Source of the DNA: Toxorhynchites rutilus septentrionalis
Taxonomy: Eukaryota > Arthropoda > Insecta > Diptera > Culicidae
Reading direction: 5' to 3'
NCBI RefSeq assembly: GCF_029784135.1
Contig: NC_073745.1
Coordinates: 165,849,328 to 165,913,327, forward strand
DNA length: 64,000 nt
Both the position numbers and the translations under genes were made by a program. The notes beneath the pieces are model-generated. The model made no database searches. It was not told where the DNA came from and worked only from the letters and a program-made list of their open reading frames with translations. Below, piece after piece: positions 11,063 to 21,180 of the stretch; the stretch's first letter is position 1, and every line of letters starts with the position of its first letter.

Positions 11063-12253
11063 CTATAGCTCCGTTGTGTCACTTTGTGACATTTCGGAAT
11101 CGGAAAAGTTTCCGCTTTTCTTGTTTTTCCTTGACGGAGGCGAGGAGTCAGAGGATCTTTTCTCTTTCCTCTTTTTTTGTTTTTTGTTCACTTTGTTATT
11201 AGGTTCGCTCGTTCTCATGCCCTCAGGAGCGCTATGGCTGGTTGAAGGTTTTATCAGATCGGCTTCGTTTTGAACAATTTTGTTTATCATGTTGTTCTTC
11301 TGCATCTCTGTAATGGTTGATTTCAATTCTTCTATCTGTTGCTTCAGTTCTTGGATCTGGGCCATAAGAGCGTTATTCTCGTTTATGACCTCATTGTTTA
11401 CCACCAATCTTTGCTGAACTTGGCTTTTGGCTACATCAGCGTAACTTTTTGTTTGTCTTTGTGTGTTTACGTACGTTCTTTTTGCTTCCCCATATGGTAT
11501 GTTTCTTGATACTTTAATTTTTAGTATATCGTTCTCTCGTTTGTAAAATGGGCAGTTTCTGTCGCCAGGCCCATGATTCCCTTTGCAATTGATGCAATAT
11601 GATGGTTCTTCACAAGATGCGTTGATATGGTCTTTCGAGCATTTTTTGCACCTTGCTTCTTCTCTTTGGCATTTCTTCTGTGTATGCCCATATTTGTAGC
11701 ATTTAAAACATTGCATTGGTTTCGGGAAATAGTGTCTAGTTTTAAGTCTTAGTAGACCACATTTCAAATGCTCCGGAGGCTCTGATCTATTGATCGTAAT
11801 GATAAGAAGAGGCGTGTTAACCGTTTCTCTCTTTTCGTTTTTCCTAGTGATTCTGTGTACGTTTAGCACACCTTGGTCTGCTAGCGCAACTTGTATCTCT
11901 TTCGTTTCCATTTCCATCATTTCTTCGCTGTAGACCACACATTTTGAAATGTTCAGGTTCTTGTGGTATTCTACTTTTATCTTTTCTCCGTTTACTAAGC
12001 TTTTAAGCATTAGTAGCTTTTCCGCGTTTCTGTTGTTCTCTAGAACAATCAGAAAGCTTGTGTCTCTTTTTATGTACTTTATTTCTAATATGTCTTTCGT
12101 TAGTTTTGATAGCGTTTTTGATATCAAGAAGGGGTTTCTTGTTATCTTTCCATCGGTTTTTTCTGCCGTAAGGCTGAGGTAAGTTTTACCTCCTACTCCG
12201 CTCATCGTCGATACAGTTTTTTGTTTTGGTTGGTTTTGTTTATTGTTCTCCAT
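11063..12253 (-). CDS. LINE-1 ORF1 (gag-like nucleic-acid chaperone)
   Basis: An open frame of 396 aa. It has three CCHC-type knuckles at about residues 176-235 (CFKCYKYGHTQKKC, then CKKCSKDHINASC, then CINCKGNHGPGDRNC). A coiled coil follows (MAQIQELKQQIEELKSTI), and the C-terminal tail is Lys/Ser-rich. This layout is typical of ORF1 in I and Jockey group LINEs, where the protein binds the element RNA. The ATG at 12253 lies directly after the conserved leader. Confidence 0.88.
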   Translation of the reverse strand: MENNKQNQPKQKTVSTMSGVGGKTYLSLTAEKTDGKITRNPFLISKTLSKLTKDILEIKYIKRDTSFLIVLENNRNAEKLLMLKSLVNGEKIKVEYHKNLNISKCVVYSEEMMEMETKEIQVALADQGVLNVHRITRKNEKRETVNTPLLIITINRSEPPEHLKCGLLRLKTRHYFPKPMQCFKCYKYGHTQKKCQREEARCKKCSKDHINASCEEPSYCINCKGNHGPGDRNCPFYKRENDILKIKVSRNIPYGEAKRTYVNTQRQTKSYADVAKSQVQQRLVVNNEVINENNALMAQIQELKQQIEELKSTITEMQKNNMINKIVQNEADLIKPSTSHSAPEGMRTSEPNNKVNKKQKKRKEKRSSDSSPPSRKNKKSGNFSDSEMSQSDTTEL

Positions 12254-12641
12254 GTGATTCCCACGAGTCGCTAGGGAAAGGTGGGGTCCTCCGCGTCAGT
12301 GCCCTGCTGTAACACGATAAGGGCTGCATACTGTGGGGTGCGCCCCGGTGCCCCACAGGCTCCGTTAACGGCTTCTCATTTATATCGCCCCTTCCACCAC
12401 TCAGCTCTCGGCACGGGTCGCATCACACCTTAACTTTTGGGGCCCGTTTTCCCCCTTCCTTGTCTGCGTACGACCAAAGGTCCCACCGGGGTTGGTTACC
12501 CGATCTTTCCTAAGGTTGCTCATACCCCAGCCGGTACCTCGGGGAGGTAAGGATAGGAGTTCCAGGGCGGAAGCTGAAGGGCCAATAATTGGCACTGGAT
12601 TGCGCTGTACCCTGGCTTTACCAGCCATTAGGACCATATTC
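12254..12641 (-). other. LINE-1 5' leader
   Basis: Untranslated leader. Its ORF1-proximal ~320 bp (12254-12576) are clearly homologous to 22278-22577, the leader of LINE-2; both end with CCTAGCGACTCGTGGGAA just before the ORF1 ATG. The distal ~65 bp (12577-12641) have no counterpart there. The leader joins 18S rRNA sequence at 12641/12642. Confidence 0.8.
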
Positions 12642-13499
12642 CATTATTCCATGCAAGATCATTCTCGGCCGTTGTGTGGCCTGCTTAGAGCACTCTAATT
12701 TGTTCAAGGTAATCGCAGCTGGGCAGGTGGAAACATCGCACCCGATAAAGGGCACAAAGTGCCACCGTGTATGTGCACCCAGTCTTATAGTCGCAGCAAT
12801 ACCAGTGACCTACTGCCAACATTAGGAGTAGCACTCGTGCTGGACAAGAATGAACTTCGAACGTTTTAACCGCAACAATTTTAATATACGCTAGTGGAGC
12901 TGGAATTACCGCGGCTGCTGGCACCAGACTTGCCCTCCACTGGATCCTTGTTGAAGGATTTATGCTCAACTCATTCCAATTATAAGACATCATTAAAGAG
13001 TCTTATATTGTTATTTCTCGTCACTACCTCCCCGTGCCGGGATTGGGTAATTTACGCGCCTGCTGCCTTCCTTGGATGTGGTAGCCATTTCTCAGGCTCC
13101 CTCTCCGGAATCGAACCCTGATTCCCCGTTACCCGTTGCAACCATGGTAGTCCTCTATACTACCATCAATAGTTGATAGGGCAGATATTTGAAAGATCCG
13201 TCGTCGGTGCGAGACCGTACGATCAGCGGAATTATCCAGATTTCAACTCAAGCGTCACGGCCCTGCGAAGGGGGACGATTGGTTTGCCTAATAATTGCAC
13301 AGGTTCCGCGAGGTCCCTGCATTTTGCATGTATTAGCTCTAGATTTTCCACAGTTATCCAAGTAACTAGTTGTATGATCTTGTAAATTATGGCTGTTATA
13401 CTGAGCCTTATGCGGTTTCACATTAAATCTGTTTGTACTTAGACATGCATGGCTTAACCTTTGAGACAAGCGTATATTACTGGTAGGATCAACCAGAAT
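12642..13499 (-). rRNA. 18S rRNA 5' portion (~858 nt), interrupted by LINE-1
   Basis: The minus strand reads as dipteran 18S rRNA from CTGGTTGATCC onward. It includes the universal GTGCCAGCAGCCGCGGTAA segment near 12900-12925 and ends in GCATGGAATAATGGAAT, where LINE-1 begins. The 5' end has CCTACCAG where eukaryotes almost always have CCTGCCAG, a hint of decay. The rest of 18S would lie beyond the LINE 3' end, outside the window. This copy cannot give a normal rRNA. Confidence 0.95.
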
Positions 13500-14424
13500 T
13501 CACTATCACTATCTACTGATGGATGCGCGGCACGCCGGCCCGCAAACGATTCGATAGGAGTGTATATTAACTTCGCACAACATCACCACAACGTTCATCC
13601 TCGGTAAATTCGTTCCTCGTTCGCATACACGATAGCCATACAATAGCCAAAAGATTCCCATACAAGTACTAGCACGCATAAAAGCGTGAGAGGGGGTATT
13701 GTGCACATGTTCACGCTCGCTTATCACGAGGTAGCTGCACCACATTGATGTAAACGACCCAACACACACAGACGAGCGAGCGCACGCTTTTTTTTCCCCT
13801 ACTGCATACCTACAGCATACGCTGAGGAGGCATAACAAGGGAGAAAAAAAACTCGGAGCGAGAGAGCGGTAACTACCCGTGTGGTGCTACTAGCTGCACT
13901 GATGCGATGCGTCTTACATGGGAGGTATTTCAATGTTCGACACACCGTACTGCACAGGGTTCGCATGGTACACGAGAAAGCCACAATCGCCTTATGCCCC
14001 TTCGACGTTCAACGCACGACACGACACCACACACTGGAGTACGTACGTCTCACCCCGTAGTGAGGGTAGGGGTTCGACACACGAAACTCACTGAATTCGA
14101 TACAAGCTCAAAAGGTTTACCCTTCCGGGTGCCGACCAGCTACTAGAGTCAGAAGAGGCTCACCGCCGAGGTTAACCCCCTTGATGGTTGTCATCCGACT
14201 CACTGGATTCGATAGACGTTCCACCCTACCGACAGTAACTTGACCCCACCCGTACGGCATCGTGCTACCGAACATCCATACAAGCTTCGCAAGTTATGCC
14301 TCAAACTTTTCACTCACCAACTTTCCCCACAATAGTGTAAAACATGGTCATACCAACGTTGCCTCGGCATAGGTATATACCGCACTGGGGGCATCGTTAT
14401 AGGAGTGCCTTGGATAGACTTGTA
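13500..14424 (-). other. rDNA external transcribed spacer (inferred)
   Basis: About 925 bp lie between the 18S 5' end and the nearer promoter-like copy. No gene is present. Assigned by position only; the exact transcription start is not visible. Confidence 0.6.
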
Positions 14425-14518
14425 CTGCTAGCCGAGACACCATGCTGGGTCGGGAAATGTTCACGCACCGCAATCGGTACCAGTGCCGGGTGTCGGTCAT
14501 ATTCCGATGGGGGGTAAC
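14425..14518 (-). promoter_or_regulatory. Candidate RNA polymerase I gene promoter
   Basis: This block recurs at 15855-15957. Shared cores include TACCAGTGCCGGGTGT and ATTCCGATGGGGGGT. Lying ~925 bp upstream of 18S with repeats beyond it, it fits the gene promoter, with the distal copy as a spacer promoter. Inferred from duplication and position, not from a known initiator. Confidence 0.5.
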
Positions 14519-14671
14519 CCTACTATTGAACTCGTACTTGTACTTGGGCCGTGCCTAAGGTGTTGGTTGTTTCAATAGTTGGTTACTTGTTTCAATAGTT
14601 GATCCGTAGGTAAAGATGATGATGTGTGACCAATGTGTGAATGTGTTTTTTTTCAATAGTCATGTACGCGC

Positions 14672-15245
14672 CGATGTCGATGTTATACACACTGCGTACT
14701 ACGGGTGAGAAATAAAACAAACTGTTGCGTGCTGTATACTGGGGGGACTTGGACGCTTTCTGGGACTTAGTGTTATTGTCGGCGGGCAGTGTTTTACACA
14801 TTGCGTACTGCGGGGGTTGGCTCGCGCAGCGCTGTTGTGTGCTGTATGCTGGGGGGACTTGGACGCTTTCTGGGACTTAGTGTTATTGTCGGCGGGGCAG
14901 TGTTTTACACATTGCGTACTGCGGGGGTTGGCTCGCGCAGCGCTGTTGTGTGCTGTATGCTGGGGGGACTTGGACGCTTTCTGGGACTTAGTGTTATTGT
15001 CGGCGGGGCAGTGTTTTACACATTGCGTACTGCGGGGGTTGGCTCGCGCAGCGCTGTTGTGTGCTGTATGCTGGGGGGACTTGGACGCTTTCTGGGACTT
15101 AGTGTTATTGTCGGCGGGGCAGTGTTTTACACATTGCGTACTGCGGGGGTTGGCTCGCGCAGCGCTGTTGTGTGCTGTATGCTGGGGGGACTTGGACGCT
15201 TTCTGGGACTTAGTGTTATTGTCGGCGGGGCAGTGTTATACACAT
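14672..15245. repeat. rDNA intergenic spacer, 111-bp tandem repeats (about 5 copies)
   Basis: The unit start GGGGGGACTT recurs at 14741, 14851, 14962, 15073 and 15184, giving periods of 110 or 111 bp. Copies are nearly identical, indicating recent homogenisation. Because 111 is divisible by three, long repetitive ORFs appear in two plus-strand frames; they are artefacts of the repeat. Confidence 0.95.
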
Positions 15246-15854
15246 TGCGTACTGCGGGTGCTGGTGTGCGGGTGTTGTGCACTTGAGACATGTCATTCCA
15301 GGACATGGAATGGTTTCACACACACGCGGTTGCATACTGCCAGGCGCAGGATGAAATAAAAAAAAAGTAAAGTAATATCCAGCGAGGGGAATGACTTCAC
15401 ACACGCACTTGGTGTTATAGCATTATCGTACTTATCGCCGATGCTGCGTACTGCGGGCGTTGGCTCGCGCAGACTGTTGTGTGCTGTGTTGTGCTGGGGG
15501 ACAACACTTGACAGTTGTTATTCCAGGCCATGGAATGATTTCACACACACGCACGATTGCATACTACCAGGCGCAATGCGATTTAATGAAAAAAGAGAGA
15601 AGCCGCCAACGCGGGCAGCACTAAGCTACCACGGTGGGACTTCTCTCTTACGGGACACGACGCACCCGCCCATCACATAGCGCATCGCAAGGGCAAGACT
15701 GCACAAGCTACTGTGCCGCGCCGATGCTGATGGGGCATTGTTACACGTACTGCGTGCTGGGTCGCGCAGTGAGAAATTGAACAAACTGTTGTGCTGTGCT
15801 GTGCTGGGGGGGGACTTTTCCAAAACATGCTACTTTGCATTCCAGGACATGGTG
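15246..15854. repeat. Degenerate spacer repeats
   Basis: Diverged pieces of the 111-bp unit recur near 15440-15490 and 15725-15810. A short unit with TTCCAGG-CATGGAATG and a CACACACGC stretch recurs near 15293, 15385 and 15518. Two AGAGAGAAGCC / TTCTCTCTT inverted blocks occur (15592-15653 and 16100-16138). No gene. Confidence 0.7.
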
Positions 15855-15957
15855 CACAGCTTATACCGCTAGCAGAGACACCTCGTTCGATCGGGGCAAC
15901 TTGGGACACCGTAATTAGTACCAGTGCCGGGTGTGGGTCGGATTCCGATGGGGGGTG
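15855..15957 (-). promoter_or_regulatory. Candidate spacer promoter (duplicate of 14425-14518)
   Basis: About 100 bp alignable by eye to 14425-14518, including the CTAGC-GAGACACC block and the GGGTGT / TTCCGATGGGGGGT cores. Insect rDNA spacers commonly hold such promoter duplications; here it is an inference. Confidence 0.45.
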
Positions 15958-16093
15958 ATCCGGGAACATATTTCTTGGACTTAGAATATTGTTCGGACTT
16001 AGAATTTTTTCGACTTTTGACCTCGTTTCTGGGACTTAGCCGTAGAACCAGATGTAATGCGTGTTGCATAGATTAAGGCGCAGGGGAATTTAA

Positions 16094-16143
16094 TAAAAAA
16101 GAGAGAAGCCCCACACATTTAGGGGGGCTTCTCTCTTTTTTAT
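16094..16143. other. Perfect-stem hairpin at the spacer end
   Basis: AAAAAAGAGAGAAGCCCC, then an 8-10 nt loop, then its complement ending in TTTTTT. It may be a transcription terminator-like hairpin or a folded element end; function unknown. Confidence 0.6.
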
Positions 16144-16185
16144 TGGACGATACACAACACATAACATACATGACATAACACTGAC

Positions 16186-17269
16186 CTAGAAGCAGTATTT
16201 ACCACCGTACATGATGACCCGCTTCCACCTCGCAGGTAGGGAATCTATGCCTCTGGCATAGAACGTAGGAAGCTTGCTCTCGAAGAACTCTTTTAGGAAT
16301 GCGCTCATCTCATCCTTAGTCTTGAAGAGTTTATTCCTAAGCTTATTACTCAATGACCTGAATAAATGGTAGTCCGATTGACTGATGTCTGGTGAGTAAG
16401 GAGGATGGTTCAATATGTTAAATCCCAGGCTCCTCGCCTTATCTATCGTTTCATGTGCCCTATGGCACGGAGCGTTATCGTGTAGTAGGGGTACCGGCCT
16501 ATGTTTACTCACTCCCAGTATACCAGCCACCTTTCCCAGCTGCTTCTGATATCGTTTACGATTAACAGATACACCCTTGTCTAGCAATTCCCAGTGTATA
16601 ATGCCTCGTCGATCCCAAAACACACAGAGCATGTTCCACTTGCGATTCATCCTGTCTTTGGCGATTGTCTTCGCCATGGCGCCTTTTTCGATCCAATGTA
16701 TGCCTCTGTAAGGCGCAAACATGGGTATCTTCGATTCATCACAAGTGACCAAATTATCGAGCATACCCTGGTCTCGTTCACTTTGTCTGAGTAGTCGTTG
16801 GGCTAGTTTCACCCGCTTTGCAAGGTTGACTGGGTCTAGCTTGTGTGGGTGGTATCCCATTCTTCTGGGCACATAGTTTAGTTTATGCAACGATCGCATA
16901 ACAGTCGCTGCCGAACAGTTGTATTTCTGGGCCATAGACCTCGTAGATTGCTGGCTGTTTTGTTTCACATCAGCAAGCAGTGTTGCTGTGTTATCAATTG
17001 CCTTCGGACGGCCTTTGCGTGGACGATCCGCGCAGTTCCTGTCGGTATCGAACCTTTTGTACAACATCGTAACCGTTCTACGAGTAACAGTTTGTCCATA
17101 TGTGGAATTCAATGCCAAGAGGGTGTCCGACACTGAATCACCCATGTCGTAGTGGTGCAAGATGAACGTTCTTGTTTCAGTTCTAGATAGTCTTATGGTT
17201 TGTATATCATATTGACTAGCATCTATCGGCTCTAGGTCAACTCTGAGTTCTTTCGGAGAGTCTAATTGG
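16186..17269 (-). pseudogene. mariner (DD34D) transposase, start codon missing
   Basis: About 324 aa are read from 17160, and the same frame stays open to about 17269 without an ATG. An N-terminal helix-turn-helix is followed by GRPKAID. The catalytic residues are in TCDES, LLHDNAPCHRA and PYSPDISQSDYHLFRSL. The spacing from the Asp of HDN to the Asp of SDYHLF is 34 residues, the mariner D34D pattern. The C-terminus is complete. The element abuts rDNA spacer on one side and the A tail of LINE-2 on the other. No convincing terminal inverted repeats were found. Confidence 0.85.
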
Positions 17270-17273
17270 ATCG

Positions 17274-17315
<42 letters not shown>

Positions 17316-17318
<3 letters not shown>

Positions 17319-18224
17319 GAGGTGAGGAACGCTCTTCCAGCCTTATCTGGGAAGGGATAACCCAGACGTCGAGTGGGGATCGCACCCACAAAAACCAAGC
17401 CCTCTACTCGTAGCCTCATTCCCCCCGGGACCACATCTAGGCGACTACTTCAGGGGGCGGCTGTGCTCATGCACTTCACGAGTTTTCAACGCTAACTAGC
17501 GTTGATCCTTCCCTTTTTCTCTATACATCTCATTTACGTTTCCGTTGTACTCCGCCACGCACATCCGCAGCACAGGCTTCCTTTTACCCGTCGAGACGTG
17601 TACCGATTAGGAATTGCCCTCCAACTTGACGCGCAACCCGTCACAGTCACCCTCGCGGGGTTTCTCACCTGTCGAGACGTGAACCGATTAGGAAGCGCCC
17701 TCCATCTTGACGCGCGCCCCGTCACAGCCACCCTCGCAGGATTTCTCTTCCCAACGGAGCGCCGATTAGGCAGTGCCCTCCAACATAACGCGCACTCCGT
17801 CACAGCAACTCTCGTGGGGGTACCCACCGATTTGATGATGCTCTCCTAGGCTCTCGCTCTGCCGAAACGACCCTCGCAATGTTCCTCTCTCAATCCACCA
17901 ACAGGCATTGCCAGCATTTTCTTGACCCTGCTCTCCAGATTCCGCTTATCCGTCGAGACGTGTACCGATTAGGAATTGCCCTCCAGCTTGACGCGCAACC
18001 CGTCACAGTCACCCTCGCGGGGTTTCTCACCTGTCGAGACGTGAACCGATTAGGAAGCGCCCTCCAACTTGACGCGCGCCCCGTCACAGCCACCCTCGCA
18101 GGATTTCTCTCCCAACGGAGCGCCGATTAGGCAGTGCCCTCCAACATAACGCGCACTCCGTCACAACGACTCTCGTGGGGTACTACACTTTGCAACAGCC
18201 CTCGCATTTGTTCCTCTTCTATGG
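17316..18224 (-). other. LINE-2 3' UTR
   Basis: About 0.9 kb between the ORF2 stop and the A tail. It contains the hierarchical repeats at 17578-18190. The terminal ~260 bp before the A tail (17316-17577) are unique here. Confidence 0.75.
17578..18190. repeat. Hierarchical tandem repeat in LINE-2 3' UTR
   Basis: A large unit repeats with a period of 362 bp (TCGAGACGTGTACCGATTAGG at 17591 and 17953). Each large unit holds three diverged ~80-bp subunits starting CGATTAGG (17604, 17685, 17763 in the first), each containing GCCCTCCAA-type and CGTCACAG cores. Confidence 0.9.
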
Positions 18225-21180
18225 TCAGGGGTTATTACTACGCTGGTCGGCCCTCCACTTCCGCTGTAGCTCGGACATGATGTGTATGATTACACTGTTC
18301 ACAGCGTTCCAGGTGCCCTCGTCGCGACACATTTTCTCTACTATGTTCCCGGCATGAAGGGCAGGCAGCCCCTCGCGTCTTGCGGTGAACCTGGGACACA
18401 CAAATACCACGTGTTCTGGTGTTTCCTCCACATCTTCACACTCCGGACAGAGTGGCGACGTTGCGTGCCCGAACCGGTGCAAATATTGCCTGAAGCAGCC
18501 ATGTCCAGACAGGAACTGTGTCAGATGAAAATTCACCTCCCCGTGCTTCCTGTTCAGCCAGGTTGATAGTACCGGTATGAGCCCATACGTCCACCTGCCT
18601 TTCTCCGCCGTGTCCCATTCCTGCTGCCACTTCAAGAGTGATTCTACTCTCGCTGTTTTCCGGATACCCCTGATTTCCTTTCGTCTGTAGCACTCTCTGT
18701 CTTCCGCCAGAGTGATGCCAATAGGGATCATGCCGGCGATAACGCAGACTGCCTCCAACGAGATCGTCCTATACGCGCTCGCAACTCTCATCGCCATGAG
18801 CCGAAACGTACGGTCCAGTTTTCTACGATTCCGGTGGGTTTCGAGAGCCGCCGACCAGGCTGGTGCTCCGTACCGCAGTATGGACGAGGATACAGCAGCC
18901 AGGAGACGCCTTTTGCTACTGCAAGGTCCTGCGTTATTCGGCATTATTCTCGCTATCGCGCTAATGGACTTCTCTGCTTTCTCGCAGACGTAGTCGACGT
19001 GGTTGTTGAAATTCAGCCGGTCGTCGATCATAACTCCCAAGTATTTCAACCTACGCTTAGAAGTTATCACGTGTTCCCCGACTGTGATTTCCGCTCGCTG
19101 CACGGCTTTGCAGTTACTCACCAACAATACTTCCGTTTTATTATGAGCAATCTGCAGTTTCGCTGCTTGCATCCAGTTCTCTACTGAGACGATGGACTCG
19201 ATTGCAAGCATCTTCACCTCTTCGAGTGTCTCGCCTGCCACTGTGAGAGCGATATCATCCGCGAAGCCCACGATCTCCACGCCTTTGGGAAGCTTCAGAT
19301 TCAGTACTCCGTTATACATTACGTTCCAGAGCGTTGGGCCCAGGATAGAGCCTTGTGGTACTCCGGCCGTTATATTCAACGTTGTCTGCTCCGTGCTCGT
19401 CTCGTAGACTAGGACGCGGTTCTGGAAGTAGCTTCCTAGAATTCTGCACAGGTACCCAGGAACCTTCATACGGTGTAGGGACTCGGCAATGGCTTCCCAG
19501 CTAGCGCTGTTGAAAGCATTCCTCACGTCGATCGTTACTATAGCACAATGTCGGTCGCCCCTCCGCTTTTGCTGTGACGCCTTCTCTGCCTTTTCAACCA
19601 CTGTCCGGATAGCATCAACGGTGGACCTACCTTTCCGGAATCCAAACTGCATCTTTGACAGACCATGGTCACTCTCCGTACATTTCGTCAGTCTGTTGAG
19701 GATAATCCTTTCCAAGAGTTTCCCAAGAGTATCCAGCAGGCATATAGGCCTATAGGATGTTGGTACCCCCGGGGGCTTTCCTGGTTTTGGCAGCAACACT
19801 AACTTTTGGATCTTCCATTTCTTAGGAAAGTGACCATCATCCAGGTATTTCTGTAGCACTATCCTGAAAATGTCCGGGAACGCCTGAATCGCCGTTTTCA
19901 AAGCCGCGTTGGGGATTCTGTCGGGGCCGGGCGCTTTGTTTACCTGCAGTCTCTTCGCCACTGCTACCAGTTCTTCACTGGAAACTTGAGAACGTTCGGT
20001 AGCTATTTCGGCGTACGGTGTCGGTGGCCATATCGTAGGATCATGCATCGGAAATAAACCCTCCACAATGACCTTCAGCTTCTCGGGACACGATTCGACG
20101 GGCGTCACAGGTCCTCTGATCTTCGCCATCACGACTCGATACGCGTTGCCCCATGGGTTGGCATCTGCATCTCGGCACAGCTCCTTGAAACAGTTCGCTT
20201 TGCTCAGTGTAATTCCCCGTTTCAAGGCGGCTCTAGCTGCTCGGTACACCGTATTTCGTTCCTCTCTATCAGCGCTATTTCGTGCTCTCTGAACGCGTCT
20301 TCTGGCTTGAAGACAGCTAGCGCGAAGGTTGCGAAGAGAGTCGTTCCACCAGTAAGCTGGGCGTCTTCCATTTTTTGGTACAACTTTCCTCGGCATGGTA
20401 GTGTCGCATGCTCTCACCAGTAGATCTGTCAACTTTTCTGCGTTCCAATCTGAAGCTCCGCTAGCTAGACGAAGTGCTTCGACGAAAAGGTCATTGTCGA
20501 AAGCATTCGTCTTCCACTTCCGCTCACCGCTTGTTGTCCTCCGAACTAGCACGTGGTTTCGTTGACCGATTCTGTACCGGATCGCCTGGTGATCACTGTG
20601 CGTATACGACTCGCACACTTTCCACTCCGTACTCGCCAACAGCGACTGCAAAAAGTAACGTCGATGATGGATTCGCGCCCATCTTTCCGGAAAGTGCTAG
20701 TGGTACCTTCGTTCAGTAACGTTACTTCCAGCTTTGCTAGAGCTTCCAGTAGACTGTACCCTCTGATGTTGGTGCATCTACTTCCCCACTCCACCGCCCA
20801 CGCGTTGAAGTCGCCTCCAATGACGATCGGTGTTCTACCGATTAGTTCCTCGGTCATTGCGTCTAGCATCTGGTGGAATTGCTCAGTTGTCCATCTCGGG
20901 GGTGCGTAGCAACTACACATGAAGATTCCATTAATTTTGGCGATTACGAAACCTTCATGTGAACCTCCAACCACTTCCTGGATAGGATATCTGCCCATCA
21001 CCTGTATTGCAGCAATCCCTAAGCTATCCGTCGCCCAGCTGCCATTATCACGGGGTACTCGGTACGGCTCCGCTATGAATGCAACGTCGCATTTTGTCTC
21101 TGTTGTCGACTGCCACAACAGTTGCTGAGCTGTGTTGCAATGGTTCAGATTGATCTGAATTATCTCCGTTACTGCGATTC
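18225..21180 (-). pseudogene. LINE-2 ORF2 (endonuclease, RT, C-terminal zinc finger), frameshifted
   Basis: The endonuclease begins upstream of the first Met, with IQINLNHCNTAQQLLW read from about 21160, overlapping the ORF1 end. It continues with FIAEPYRVP, CSCYAPP and GGDFNAWAVEWGS. The frame breaks near 20640 and resumes as SDHQAIRYR in the 20651-18225 frame. The RT follows, with PGPDRIPNAALK, SYRPICLLDT, FRKGRSTVDA, VPQGSILGP and catalytic FADDIAL. A thumb region and C-terminal CPECEDVEETPEHVVFVC finger follow. One frameshift separates endonuclease from RT, so no full protein can be made. Confidence 0.9.

Noticed and set aside
12401..13469. Several short ORFs on both strands
   Set aside because: They lie within 18S rRNA and LINE leader sequence.
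14789..15359. Long repetitive plus-strand ORFs (165 and 180 aa)
   Set aside because: Product of the 111-bp spacer repeat, which is divisible by three; two frames are open at once.
14425..16143. CRISPR-like array
   Set aside because: Repeats are ~111 bp contiguous units without spacers, in eukaryotic rDNA spacer.
17316..17440. tRNA-derived SINE head (B-box-like GGTGCGATCCCC on the minus strand)
   Set aside because: Single weak match with no A box at the right distance; it is part of the LINE-2 3' UTR.
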